Below are positions 40,801 to 55,400 of a stretch of DNA of 64,000 nt, in pieces. The number at the start of each line of letters is the position of its first letter. Position 1 is the stretch's first letter. The stretch comes from Sinotaia quadrata (Eukaryota > Mollusca > Gastropoda > Architaenioglossa > Viviparidae). The notes beneath the pieces were generated by a model. It worked only from the letters and a program-made list of their open reading frames with translations, had not been told where the DNA came from and did no database searches. The DNA lies in NCBI GenBank assembly GCA_028829895.1, contig CM054183.1:71395071-71459070 (forward strand), given 5' to 3'. The position numbers and the translations under genes are program-made.

Positions 40801-43800
40801 AACACATCTCATCCTCTAATTGCAGAAAGGCCTGATATGATCAACTGGCTGGATTTGCCAAGCCCAATGACAGTTACTTTCTTCACTTTCCTCCTCATTA
40901 TTAAATTGCAGCATCAGAATATTCCTTTAATTCATCAGTAAAAAATTCTTTATAAAATACACCTATTCTTAGAAGACAATCCTGTCTTAGAAAGTGGTAG
41001 CTTAGGGTAGTCAGTGAGACCACTGAGTATTACTGTAATAGCCCTGGTGTGTGGCACATTGAGCTGTCAAAACATGCACCCTTGTTGAACTTGGTGTTGG
41101 GTAGGGAGCCACTGTAATGAATTTAAATAACTCCAATATGGAAAAAAAGAATAAAATGTTTGCATATGTCAGATTTGGACAATTCGGATGAACGTGATTC
41201 TTTTCCACACTACTTGATGGTGCAGTCAGCAGATAGAGGCAACCTTTTTTACCCATTTGCCCTTGGTTGTGTCAGAAATGTTATTAAAGCTTGAAGTGGA
41301 AAGTAGAAACCTCATGATAGAATGTAATGGAGAGGTGCATGCCAAAAACTTATTAAAATCAAAAGTTTTATCCTCAATTCCCATCAAAGTTTTTCAGTGT
41401 TGTTTGGTCAACAGGGCTGAGGAGAATGTCAGAAGAGGACCTTACACTTGAATTTGAGGATCAGCATGTTTTACATGTTAAAAGAGTCTGCTCTAATTGA
41501 GAGGGTTGTTGTACCCAAACCAGTCCTCATTCTGACATTCAGTATCCGATCAATGATATATAACGGGTCTCAAACATCATCAGTAAAACCAAAAGAAAAC
41601 ATGAGGACTAAAGATTAAAAATGTTAAGTTACAAATTATAAAATGTCATATTTCTAGAACTATATATCTTACAGACATGTTTCAGATATTAAAAGAAAGA
41701 GGAACTTATATACAGTATATCTGAAACAATTATTTTATGCTATATTTTCTGAATTTTACATACTGGTATTTAATAACAGTTTTTATGTTCGCATTTTTAT
41801 GTTTGTGTTTTCAGCTTAAGAAATATGTTTTTTCAACGGAGGTGGGTTCGAAAAACATCATTAACATAAAAATATGCATTTTTGTTTATTTATAAAATCC
41901 TGAAAGAGAAGGCATTAAACAGTTCATATTCTGAATACTTTCCCTGCAATACAATAAAGCCTTCAGATATAACTTTTAAATAATCTAAATGTGGAAGGTC
42001 TTCTTAAAAAGAAATGCTAAGTACTAGAAAAAATTAGAATGGTTAGGGAGTAATTTCAATTGTTAATCAATCATTCACTTAGTTTATTGAATCATTGTCA
42101 TATATAACTTAGACACAATGTAAAAATTATGTGCAGCTTTTAGAAAATAATAATTTTATTTTAATAAAATTAAAACACTATGCAACTAAATAGTTTTCTA
42201 AAAAAAAAAAAAAAATTTTTTTTAATGGGGGTGGGAATCCTAACTTTAAGAACTGCAATAAAAGAAAAAAGTATAATGATTAAAAAAGCAAGTCTTCTAA
42301 AAATCAAAATATAATTTAAAAACGAATGATAATACTTTTATTTAAGAGAACATCGGTAAATTTCATGTTCCTAGACCAAGTAAATTATTAAACAGATACT
42401 AATTACTACAATGTTTATAATATATATTAAGTGTAATATTTCTGCAGTCAAGACCCTGAAAATATCATTTCTTGATTACTTTTATCATTAAATGAAATGT
42501 GTGTACAAAACATAGAAAATCACATTTAAAACAAATAGTCACAGTCTCAGTAACATTGAGCATAAATAAATACTACTATCAAACAGAGTTAATGCCAAAA
42601 TATGTTTCATATATTTTTAATTGATTTGAAATAGAGTAGGGTTGTTGCAAAGAAATAATTAGAAACTATAGAACTGAGGATCAACAGACAGACAGTCAAT
42701 CTTGCAATCATAGAGCAGCTAAAATTAACATGCAGTTATTTAATAAATTCATGCACAGATAAAGAGCTATATTTATTGAAATCAATGTCAACTTACATAA
42801 TCATATCAAGTGTCAAATTAATTGCTTTCTAAGTTTGCTGCATCTCAAAATTTTCTGACACACTATGCAGACATTGCTAGAATTTGAAGCAGACACTTTT
42901 TTGGTTAAGCAGCAGAAACTCTTTGCATTAAACCGCAGTGGAAACTACATGATATTTTAAATACTGTTTTCGTGTGTGAATGAATATTTTTTTCAGAGAA
43001 AAAATATTCATTAAAATGTGTTTACAGCAACAATATCAAAATGAGCCAAGTTTTTATTTTTAATTGATTACCAAAGTTTTAATTTTAAAGTTCTGTTAAT
43101 AAAAGTGGTATCGGGAGAAAGCTCTATTTTTTTTACACCTTTATTTTTTGTTCTACTGAAAAGTCATATCCTGTTGCGTGCAAAAAAGAAATTCAAATCA
43201 AAGCAAATTTTTCTATCATATTAACATGCAACTGTGAGACCCATTTTTTAGCAAAATATTTTCCCAAAAACTTGTAAGTGTGATTATTTTTCTTTCAAAC
43301 ATTGTTTAAGTTACATTAAATAAAATACAACAATTTGTTAAATAAAGAAATGATCTTTAATTTTAGCCAAGTTGCATCAACAAATAATTGTATTAAAGTC
43401 AAACTTTGCTTCAGAAAATCACCAAATTTGTGCAATAAACCTACTTATTCCTGCAAAACAATGATGTTAGGACTGTCTAATAGTAATACCCTAATACTGG
43501 TAGAGGGAAATTATTGAAAGAAGTTCGTTTGTGATCAAAACCTCTCTTTTAAAGTGGTGGTTCACACACCTTGTTCCATTCTGCCATGTTCCACTAGTGC
43601 TGTTGATCTGCTTGTATGTCACCCATCATTAGTGCTTGATTTTAAGAGGAAAGTTAGTGATAACTTCATTGGTAGTGACCATTATCCTATTGTACTGTCA
43701 GCAACAGAATTAGGAATAGGAGAAGAATCCTCTCCATATGATTGGAAATTTGACATTGTCAGTTGGGATTTTTATCACACCGTCGGTCGACAGAGACCTC

Positions 43801-46428
43801 TTTTACTTTAGCTGTATCAGAATATTAGTGAGAAAACAATACCAAAATCCATGACAGTCTAAAGATGGCCCAGGGTTCCCTGGTTCAATGGAGAATGTAA
43901 GATAGCAATTGGTGAGTGAAAAGGCTTTATGCTATTTTTCCAATCTCCTACTCATTGTAATCTGATGATATTCAAACAAATTGGAGCTAATGTCCATAAA
44001 TTTATTAAATAGAAAATTGTATGGAAAAAATTGTTTCTAGACTAAATTCCATAGTACCTATTTACAAAGTATAGAAAACAATTCATAAATTTAAAGGGGA
44101 AAAAACTCTAGCTTGAGAAATACTGATAACCTAATAAGAATTAAGATATATTTGTAACATGTTGGCAGTGACTTTTTCCCATAACTCTTCTTCAGATAAC
44201 AGTAATGCTGACTTTTCTCTTTCTGAATTAAAGCCATCTTTGCTATAGGCTACAAACTGTATTGGTCCTGATAATGTCCATCAGTTTGAAATTTCTAAGG
44301 CATAAAAGAAAATCTTGGTCAGGGGAGGCTTTTCAGTGGGCAGCCTTGCTGTTTCATATCAAGCTGCCTGATGAAGAGCTGTCTCCTTTCTTAGACAGAT
44401 CAGCATATATTTGCAAATTTAATAATACTATACATTATTTAATTCATTCGTGTTCGTCAACACGCACTTCTGATTACAAGTTTTGGCATGTCTTATAAGT
44501 TTCTAATGCTTGTGAATTAGGACTGAGTTTGAGATTTACCAGATAAACATAAGTGTTGGCTAATATTCATTTAAATTATAAGATGGACCAATTGTATATT
44601 TTTTCATCATATGTTTGGATTTGTTCATTATCGACTAATACATTTTATTTAATATATCTATTACTGAAGCATGTGGTGTGAATCATTGACTTTCAAGTAA
44701 CCATACAATTTTATTATTATTATTGGCTAGTACTGTTACTATAATGGAACCAAGTAGCAGCATAACTCTCAATTTTATATATTATTATTATTAGAAAAGA
44801 TTTTTAAGTTAGTTTCATTGGATTTTCTTTATATTGTCTTTACCACTCTCTTATTACTATTATTAATATTGTATTAGTATTTATAAAGCCAGCTTCCTCT
44901 CTTCCTTTTGTTAGCCTATAGAATATGACTCATGAGATGTAGAGTTATTTGGCACTAATATTTGCATAGCTTTTATTAGACATTATTACTGTTAACAGGC
45001 AATACAAAAATTTTTGCATTGTTAAATAAAATTTCGTTCATGCTGTTATTATTACTATTACTGTATTAGTATATAAGTTGTTACAAGTCAAAAACAGTTT
45101 ATTTTCTTATTATTCTTACAAAGCTACAATTATCAGAATCAGTAGTTTGAATATACTGTTTAACTAATATTGATTTGATACATATTTATTACTGTAAATG
45201 TGTCCCATTTATTGGATTAGGTTGCTAGATATTAAAGCTGATGTAAGGTGTTACCAGAGCAAGAAATGTGTTCCAATGCATATCATTGTTTTATATGTGT
45301 GCTTTGAAAAACTAGTGTTTGTTACAGCAGTATGTATCTTTAAAGCAAAAAAGAAATGGGTAGACATATTCTTTTTTTTCCACATTAGTTTAAAAAGCGT
45401 TATAAGAATATGTATTTTATATTTGGTCAGTAAGCATAAAAGTAGTCTCTGTTAGTCTGGCCCATTTGTCTTTTAGTTTTAGACTAAGAGAATATTAAAT
45501 TGTGTCTGAGCTGTTGGAAAGAAAAGATGATTGTTGTAAAACTAGAATGATTGTTAGTCCCTAGTTCTTTTAATTGGCTTCTGGTACAGATAACAAAAGT
45601 GTTTCACGAAAATCTAAAACTAAACTCTTATCTTGTTCAGCAGAATGAAGACGACAAACTTTGAGGGAGCCTGTTAACCATAGCTTTTCTTTTGGTCAGC
45701 TATCGTGCAGGCAAGGAGAGCTGCCAAATGAAGGGCTGTGGTTGCTGGCCATGACTACATCATCTGATAAGACATATATATTATATATAAAATATATTCA
45801 TCACATAATACTTTTAATAGTAAAACTAAAAATTTGTTCTTGTTACCCTTTTTTTTTTTAAGCAATGTTTGTGTGTGTGTGTTGAGAGGGATCTGTTGTA
45901 AAATAAATTAATAACTAGTAATGCCAAGATTAGTAAAATACCATTTTTTATTATTTTTTTTTATCTATTTATGTTAAGAACATAATTACACACCCGTATT
46001 TTGCATATGATTTTCCATCTGGTTTGACTTGATCTTGTAAATTGATTTTCTGTTTTCTGTGTACTAAGATCTTTATATGCTGGCATTTTCTTATGAGTTT
46101 ATTAATCCTTTTGTAGTAAGCAGAAATTAGTAAAACAGTTTTGTTAGATGATTGTATGTTTTTTATTAAAGCAAAACTTTTTCTGTATCATCTCAATAGT
46201 GTTTGGCTTTCTCTAGAACTTTAAACATCAGAATTTGCTTCTATTAATAATCTTATAATCATATCTTCCTAAGTTTATATCATGTTCATTTGGACTGTCC
46301 TGCCGTGAGATAGCCTACATGATTAGCTTGGCATAAAAATACAAACATACTGCACTCATGCAAAGAATGACAATGACTTGATATTATAAAACTATTCGTG
46401 AACAGTCTAATATTAAAACATTAGCTCA

Positions 46429-46463
<35 letters not shown>

Positions 46464-49400
46464 GCAAATACTTGTGCACAATGTAAATTACATGTTTACA
46501 TTTTTTAAACTCTCATATATGTTCTACAAAGACAGAAAGTGAAAGAGATACAATCACAACCTGAAATTTTAACTGTTTCTCACACACTGAAGTAATAGCA
46601 GCTATTTATATTCCCAATATAATATGCAGCTATGATCAGATGAATGAGTGGAAAAAATATAATTACAAATAGGAAATATTCAAGTAATTCCTTTCATGTC
46701 TATCAAATTATTTTTATAAAAATAATCTAGATTTTTTTTCAGAATAGCAGATATCAAATTAGCTAAGGTGCTAGTGTATTGTATAAAAATAACAGGGTTT
46801 GTGTACTCAATTAGAATCTTAGAAAATACTTGCCTGATAAGCTGATATTATGATAAACAGTAAAAAAGCAGATGCATTAGCCAAAAATAGCCTGACTGAA
46901 AATAATGTCCTTAGGAGCATTCAAGAAACTCAACACTACATCATGAGAAGCACAGTACTACAATGAAGCACAAAGTAGGTGAATAAATTATGAAAGATAC
47001 CCAACCGCCAAACCATAACATATAATAGGAGAGATCAATTTTTAATAACTAAATTAAGATTAGGCAACAAAATAACCAAATTCCAAGAAATCAAATGCCA
47101 ATGTGGCCATAGACTAAACCTGGAACACATAATTAAAGAATGCAATCTACTAAGACAGGAAAGATGTAAATTTACAATGCATCTAGTTGAAAACAACATT
47201 CCATTATAAGTATTTTAAACCCACTCAAGGATAAATGGCATCAATGCTTATTATAAATACACACCCACCCACCCTCAATAGATAACCTATAAGTAAAATA
47301 GACATTAATTAATTAGAAATTATCTATTAGTTAATAATAAAACAGAATAGGAAAATTAATCCAAATTACAATCCAACAAGCTCTTGAGTCCAACAGATGA
47401 GGCACCGAGGGTGCTGGGAATCCAGCAGCAGCGAAGTTGGTGTTGGAGTAGACCTGTCTAGGATCGTTATAGATGGAGAAAAGTATACAATGGATGAAAT
47501 CCACCAGCCCACTTTGATAGTCTAATTTAATACTCTAATGTCTATCTCCCCTCCCCCATACCCCCTTATTTCAGTGCAAAAGCAGGAAAGTACCCCCATA
47601 AATTAGTAGTAGGTTAAAAAAATGTTTTTGCATTGTGCATTTTTTATTTTTTTAGTAGAAAATCTTCAAAACATGACACCTCCCACAAAGTTTATTGTAT
47701 AACTGGGAGATAGTATATTTATTAGCTATAATTTTCTATTCACTCTTCATTTATATATATATATATTTAACTTTATTTGCTTACTATATAAATCATTCAA
47801 TATGTGCGTAACAAATTTAATTACCTTTCTATATAGTATATTACATACACTTGTATATCATGTACAATAAATTTAATAAGAAAATATTTTGGTTTAGAAT
47901 TAACCAAACAAGTTTTATATAAAGAGGTTAAATATTATTGTCTTTTTGTGCACAAACACCTTACAATTGTACAGTCACAAGTTTTTAATTTGCACCCTGC
48001 AGTGCTTCGAATGTTCTGTAAATAATGTATGTGTATGTGTTCAACGCAGGTGTCATAGACTACTTGAGTACAGAAATTTCTACTTCAAAGCAGAAAAAGT
48101 TCAGTCTTGTAACATTTGTGGATACACCAGGTTTGGTTGATGGAGACATGAAGTATCCTTTTGATGTTAATAAAGCCATTCTTTGGCTAGGTAAGTGTCA
48201 GTTTTTGGTTTCCATTTAATCTTATTTTTTTAAATTATTGTTTAATGGGTTTATTCCTATTCATTTGTAATCATTTGAGATGTCCTGAACAAGGGCATAG
48301 TCACCAAAATAGTTCTGAGTAAATTAGCATGTTACACTTTTAAAATTAAATTTGTGCGCTTCTCCTAAACAAACTATTCTGCTTCTTCTAAATAAAGTAT
48401 TCATTTTTAGATTTTACTTTACTTTCAGGGCAATAGAGTTTAGCTAGCACTAGTGGCAGTATCACAGACATATAGCATAGGTTCCTCAATGTGTGATGAT
48501 GGTAAATTTATCCCTATTCTAAATGCCTTTAAAATGCCAGGATAACAGACATTATTATTTATTGTAAATGCATATGCAAGTTGAGCATATATATATTTCA
48601 GAAATATTATTTGACAACAGATAGAATATGCATTATACAAAACAAAGATTGTTGTTTATTCAAAATTTTAAAAATAATTTTATGTGTATATTAGAAATCA
48701 AATCTTAACATTGTTTATTGTGAAATTAACATTTAATTACATGCTTTTTAAGAAAATTTGCAAATATCTAAACCAGTGGTTCTTAACCAGGGTTCAATCG
48801 AACCCTAGGGGTTTGGTGAGTCAGTCTCAGGGGTTCGGCGGAGGGAGGTCAAGACCCGCACCCAATTCATATGATTTGTGATGACACACAATAAAGAAGG
48901 GTTCGGTGAACGTGCATATGAAACTGGTGGGGTTCAACAAGGTTAAGAACCACTGATCTAAACAAATGACAATACTCTTCTAAAAGTTGACTTTTTGGTT
49001 ATTTATATTATATTATATAGCTAGTGAAGTCATTTGGTTGACTTACAAAAGTTACAGTCTTTGAAACTAATAAGTTTTGGCTTATGGTCTTTGAAACTAA
49101 CAAGCTGTTATTACATTATATAGCTAGTGAAGTCATTTGGTTGGCTTACAGTCTTTGACACTAATAAGTTTTGGCTTATGGTCTTTGAAACTAACAAGCT
49201 GTTCATGATGAAAAACTGAACAAATACAATATATCAAAAGTTTAATTTAATAATTTAACTTTGCTTGCCTATGTTTCAAACTGAATATTTTACATTTTAG
49301 CAAATTCTCAGCTTCTCTTGAAAAATCACATTTTCAACAGTTCTGAAATCCCCCAAAAATAACCTTTTCTAGAATTTATTATTTCATGTCACTGTAACAT

Positions 49401-52400
49401 CTCTTTTGAGAGCAAACTTGTGAAAAGGCTTCTTTGCACAGGCACACTAAACAATATGCCATTACAATTGTATACAGCATAATTTGGGTTATTGATGTAG
49501 GCATGGATCATTAAGAAAGAAATAAAAGTGTAAAGTTTGTAAGTCTACAGTAATGAATTATTGGAAAGTTAGAAACAGCAGCTGTATAATTACAGTCTTG
49601 GATTGTGAATGGAGTATTTACTCTCTACTAAAATAAATGTCATTGGAAATTGTTGTCTCCTGACTCTCCCAAATTAAAAAGACTTTACCAAAATAAATGC
49701 CTTTAAAACTGTTGCCTCCTGACTCTCCCAATAAAAGAGAAAAAAAACATAAAACATAAAATAGCTGCATGTTAAAGTCCAACCTAGATAAACAAAAACA
49801 TTTCCCCTTTTTAATTTTTTAGATTTGTGCCATCATTAGCATTCTAATTTTTCAGCATAGAGCTACCTATTGATTATCATACGCTTAAATAAAAAAGCTC
49901 AAGATGGTACCTGGCTTCAGAAGTGGACTGGGGCATATAAGCTTTTACAGAGGGTGTTAAAGCTAATACTAATATTTTTGTTTATTGATAAAATCCTGAT
50001 TTTGGTAAACAGCATTAAAAATGTTAATTTTCTTAAAATTAAACAACTTAAAATGGAACAGACAGTTGAAATTGATATCTCTGCCCTTTGTTGATGTCCA
50101 TTAGATCAGAAAAGTTCAGTGCAAGATTCATAAAATCTGAAGCAATGCAGTGAAAGATCAGATGTTCTGATGAATAATTTTTTTTTAAAGTTTTGTTCAG
50201 ATTTTACAAATTGTTGACTTATGGAGATTTGGAGTAACAAGACTATTCATTGTCCTATTCTTTCCTACACGAAAGCTGAATTTCTAAACTCTTTAGCATA
50301 ATTCCCAAGTATATTGTCCAATAGAGATCTATGTTATAGCTTGAACCTTGAGTTGTTTTCAATGTGTAGTATGTGCTTGTTGGAAGCATGTTACTGTTTT
50401 CTCAACCCTCACAAAAAGTGGTGACACAAAATACAAATTATTAGATCAGTTATTAAAGTTTAAATGAATTGAATAATTCAGTTCATTAATTTTTTCCTGT
50501 AAATTTTATGTAATTTCTGCATAATTGTTTGTTTCACCTTAAGGGTTATACACTTTCACACCTCATTACCAAAATTAATTTGGTTCTTCCTGAAAGTTTG
50601 CAAAATTTTTATCATATGGCAAAAGATTTAAGGAGGTGCATGACTTGGTGTTATTATGCATGCTTTAAAGGCTTTAAACAGAAACATGACAATGTGTTAA
50701 AATTTGTAAACTAAGACTCTGTGTTGGCACTTTTGCTAAGACCCATTCATAACACTAAATGACAGTCCCTAGCACTTTATAGTGTGATGAAGTCAACTTA
50801 TGCTGTACTTTGTAAATAACAAGTGGCTTGCTGCCACCCCACCCCCATGCAAAAAAAAAAAATATTTAAATCCCCATTATAATTTCTAGTAAAATTATTT
50901 CATACTTCATTACATTGGTCCTGTTTTAGGCTCATATAAGTTGTGCTTCATTTGTTTGAGGGTTTTTTTTTGAATTTTAAATAAACATTGAAAAATAAGT
51001 ATAACCAACTATTTCACTTGAGGAAAATTATATTAACATTTTTACAATTTGGGCTTTGAAATTGCACTTTGACAGTGTACATAATTCTTTTATTAGTGTT
51101 TAAACTGACCTCTCTTTGTCTTTTGTTCCAGGTGACTTGGCAGATCTTGTCTTTGTATTCTTTGACCCTATAGGTCAGGCTTTATGTAAACGTACTCTCA
51201 ATTTGGTTGAGAAACTAAATGAAAAACATGCAGATAGAATGCGGTTTTATCTAAGCAAGGCTGATGAGGCTGGGCATGAAAGTGATAGGCAGGTACCATA
51301 TAATATGTTCATGTGTTTAAAAATGCACACCATACACACACAATCTGTAATATGTATGTGAAACTACCCACAAGCATGCACACATAAGATTAGTATTTAG
51401 CAAGAATATGCAAGATTTCAATCCTTAAGGATGTATTAAATTCACAGTTATATTTTTTTAGGCTCAATAATAATTCTGAACACTAAAACTAATGAAAGAT
51501 GCATTACATTGCCAACCGTATCTATTGACCTGCATGGCAAAAATAGTGATGATATAGTGATAGTGATAATCAATAAAAATATAAGTAAGATGATAGATAA
51601 ATTGATGGCAGCTGAAGTAAAAATAAACCAGCAGATTAATAGGTGATGATGGGTGAATGGTAAACAAACTTTGTTCAAAACTCCACGTGTGTTCTTGGGG
51701 GCCATTTCATTATTGGATATGTTATTTTGGCCTATACTTGATTACTGTGTATATAAGATATATACATACAGACAGACGTACTCCCCTTCCGCTATCTCAC
51801 TAACAATATATAAAAATAATTATATTAAAAGATCATGCTTAAACCATATTTATAATCAGTTTGCAGATTGATTGCTGTGTAATTAAGATACATACATACA
51901 TAGACTCCCCTTCCTCATACTAATAATATATAAAAATAATCGTATTAAAACATTACAATTGAACCTTATTTATAAATTTATCCATTTGCAGAAATTCATT
52001 TTAAGAAGGAATCATACTTTGTTTCTATAGTAAAAGATGGTAAATTTTAAAAAAATAAGTAATGATTACATTAATAAAGTCATGCAAACTTGTATTAAAG
52101 ATTTGGATGTGTTTTCTTTTTCTTTTTAGAGGGTAATGATGCAGATTGTACAAGAACTATGTAAGCGACCTGGTCTCAACAGAACTGGTTTTGATATGCC
52201 TACCATCTACATACCTTCAATGAATCAGAAGGTATATAATATTTAATTTGTCAGAACATTATTTTTTTTAAATAGTGGTAGCTATAATTACCTTACACAC
52301 ATGCGCGCATATGCACACGCGCAAGCACACACAAGTTACTGTCTTATTTAGATGACGGTCCAATATGCCTCTTCTAGGCGCATTACACAGTGTTCCAGAA

Positions 52401-55400
52401 ATCTTTGATGCACTCGCAAGCACACAGTGGAGAATCATCCAGAACTTTGCATAACCTAACAAAGAACAGCACACAGAATGTTCTAGAATAAAGCGCACAA
52501 TTAGGAATGTTCAAAATAATCTTTGTGAATTCTTTAGACCAAACTCAAACTTAAATTTTGCCATATTAATTCTTGAACGGAATTCACAGGAATCAGCTTA
52601 CAGCAACACATTACTGATAAGTTTGATGACAATGCTGTGATCCGGTAGAGTACAATAATCACAGTGGTCTGAAGCAGGTACAAGACTAGGAATTATAAAG
52701 ATGCGCTCAAAAGTAAAATTAAGGCAGTGCTAAATTTCAGACATATTTCATCTCTAAACTCCTTTCTCTTTCACACACATTCTCAACTTTCAAATCCTGT
52801 AACCATATTCATTAGCCCAATACACATGCAACGTAAGAAAATAGCATCAATCAAAATTCACAAGTATGAAATACTATGTAATGAAATTAGTGAACATATA
52901 AAATAATGGTTCAGTTCAGCATTCTCCAATTCAAATTCTAGATCAATAGCAAACGTACGAAATATTTCTAAGTACTTTCTTTCTTTATCAGTCGGTTTAC
53001 TTATATGCAAAATCTCCTTTTATGACCAGACTAGAGTTATGTCAAGTTCTAGTATATTCTCCACCTGAGTTGTTTACTCCAACTCTGACGCCCACAAAAT
53101 ATTATCATATGCATTACCCATGATCAGGTTCTGTTAACATTGGCAACAAATATATAATTATTAAGTTTAGAAAGGGGATAGGCAAATTCACTCTGCCACA
53201 CTTAGATTTTAGAAACAAGAAAAATGGTTTCTTATGCTCACATTTTATTCTTTAGGACAGAATTATTACTAAACTGTAAACTTTTTTGGAATCTTCTTTC
53301 CTTGATAAAATATATTTCTGCTATTGTTTGACATTTGTTTAGAAGTTTACAACCTCGACCTGTATACTTACATCATTTGTATTTTTCAAAATTACAAATA
53401 TTTGAGATAAAACACTTTCATCAGACAATCTAAACTTGTGTCTAATTGTTAAGTAGTTTGAGCGTATGTTTAATGTCATTTTAAACACTCTTAGTCTCTA
53501 CAACTTTTCTCAACACCTTTTCTCAACTAGTACCTTTGCTCGTGGGGTAATGGGGACGGGGATACTACACTATCTGATAATTGCTTGAAGCCCAAAAGTA
53601 CTCTGGCATTTTTGAGATTTCTTCTTAAAATATCCTCTGTATATTAATTAATGCTTGTTAGATCAGTCTTCAGGAAAAACTTGCTTTATAGAGAAAATTT
53701 CTATGTATGTTTACATATTTATATTCTTTTATTTTCTTCAATTTTCAGAGCAGTCGATGTGCTAATCAGATTGAGGAAGTATGTAAAGACATTGAAAAAA
53801 CAATAAACCAGACTGTTCAAACAACACTCAACTCACTGGAGCGTGACTGCGATCAAATTTCACAGCTTGTTGAAGAGAAGCTTAGAGAAGACAAGTAAAA
53901 AAACCCACATAATTTGCAAGCAAAAGTAGAACACTTTCCTCTGCTATTCTTTTTCTCCCAACTATCTCCCTATTAAATCTTGGTGTAAAATTTGTTTTCT
54001 TTAATATGCAAGTTAGCCAAAAGTCAGGCCCCATTGGCAGTTTATTATTTTTTGTGTTTCTTCTAAATTGATTTATTATGGCTTATAAATTAACTATAGA
54101 AGACAGAATAGAGATTGTTCTCATGTATTGTAAAAGATGGTGCTACACAGTGTTCACTTGCTAAAGAGTTTAATGTCAAGCTTCCTGACAGGCCCCCAAT
54201 TGATAGTTTGTAGATTTTTTTTTTCACATTAGAATTTGCAAACATCAAAGAAAATGTTACATAGTAGAAGAAAATGGTGGTCAATTGGAGCATTTGATTT
54301 AACCTTTTGCCCGTCACGTTAAAAAGTTACGCTCTGCACCACCATGGCAGGTTGTTTTGCTGCTCAACAATAATTGGATGGGTTAGCATACTAAAAAATT
54401 AAAAGCGACTGTAAATCTCAATGGATTTTGAAAAGGTAAAGCGTAACATTTGCTAAACTTACTAGAGAATTTTAAAATTATTGTCTTTTAAAATTTAAAT
54501 ATTAAATATTTAATAAAAAGTCCCCTTACCTTTCATTGATCTTGAATGATGAGTCTCAGTGTCTGAATCTATGTACTCACAGTGTTTTAATTGTTTATAA
54601 AGATTGTTATAAAAAATCTACCTGACACCCCAAAACAGTCAATTTTTAAAAGTCTATGTGTTTGGGGGTGTTTCGGTGCTAATTAGGATAAGAATCCTGG
54701 GTGCCGCTTCATCAGAGGTTCACCCATTACACTAGATCAAAAGTTCGAAGCACAGTGCATCAAGCAAGCAACCAATGACTACAGTGCCGAGGTGTGCTGA
54801 AAGCTTCAAAATCTAAGGAAACAAAAATCTCATCCTGTTGTTGATTAGATACAAAAGTACTAGTTTTTCTGCATAATTTTTAGTCCTAATATTTTTTCTA
54901 AATGAAAATCATTTCCTTATATTGAATTTTTGTCCAAATGTATATATTTTGCAGTCCTTGTGAAAAGTACTTGAGTAAACATGGTAGGAAAAGGAATGAT
55001 GAAGCAAAAATAACTGAAATTTATTTGTAAAAATGTAATGCATAGAAGAAAATAGACAAAAGGAAAGAAGAATTATAAAAGGAATAATTTACAATTTCAT
55101 TTGTGAATGAAATAAATAAATGTTAATTATAACACTTTCGGCAAGTCATGGCACAAAATATCTGGCCCCTAGCAAATACACAGGAGCTCATTTTCTGTCA
55201 CTTCTTGTGAAAAATCCATATAGTTTGCACATCCAACTGAAGTTCAGAAACACAGGAGTCTAATGCACATTCTTCAGAAACAGTCAATTGAATCAGTGTA
55301 CACATCCAGCTGACAAAACAAAATACAGTGTTTTCCGTAAGTCCCAACAGAGGAGTTCAATGCACATTTTAAAAAAAAATCAATTATAGTGATAAGTCCA

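Larger units (their letters stand above)
37260..48049 (+). other. GTPase intron 4 (10.8 kb)
   Basis: It contains LINE pieces at 41.2, 43.5-44.3 and 46.9-47.2 kb, two copies of a dispersed repeat in opposite orientation, and AC microsatellites. The stretches 37.3-39.7, 41.7-43.3, 44.5-46.4 and 47.3-48.0 kb are AT-rich with nothing further identified. Confidence 0.65.
48191..51131 (+). other. GTPase intron 5
   Basis: 2.9-kb intron with the hAT MITE (48774-48955), a tandem repeat (49012-49203), another short tandem repeat (49625-49735) and a weak LTR-pol-like frame (49870-50094). Nothing else is recognised. Confidence 0.6.

Noticed and set aside
48775..48830. A tRNA-like T-loop (GGTTCAATCGAACCC)
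   Set aside because: It is part of the hAT MITE; no anticodon arm or acceptor stem surrounds it.
51448..51705. Two minus-strand frames in intron 6
   Set aside because: Ile/Phe-rich AT translations on the opposite strand of an intron; no family or splice evidence.
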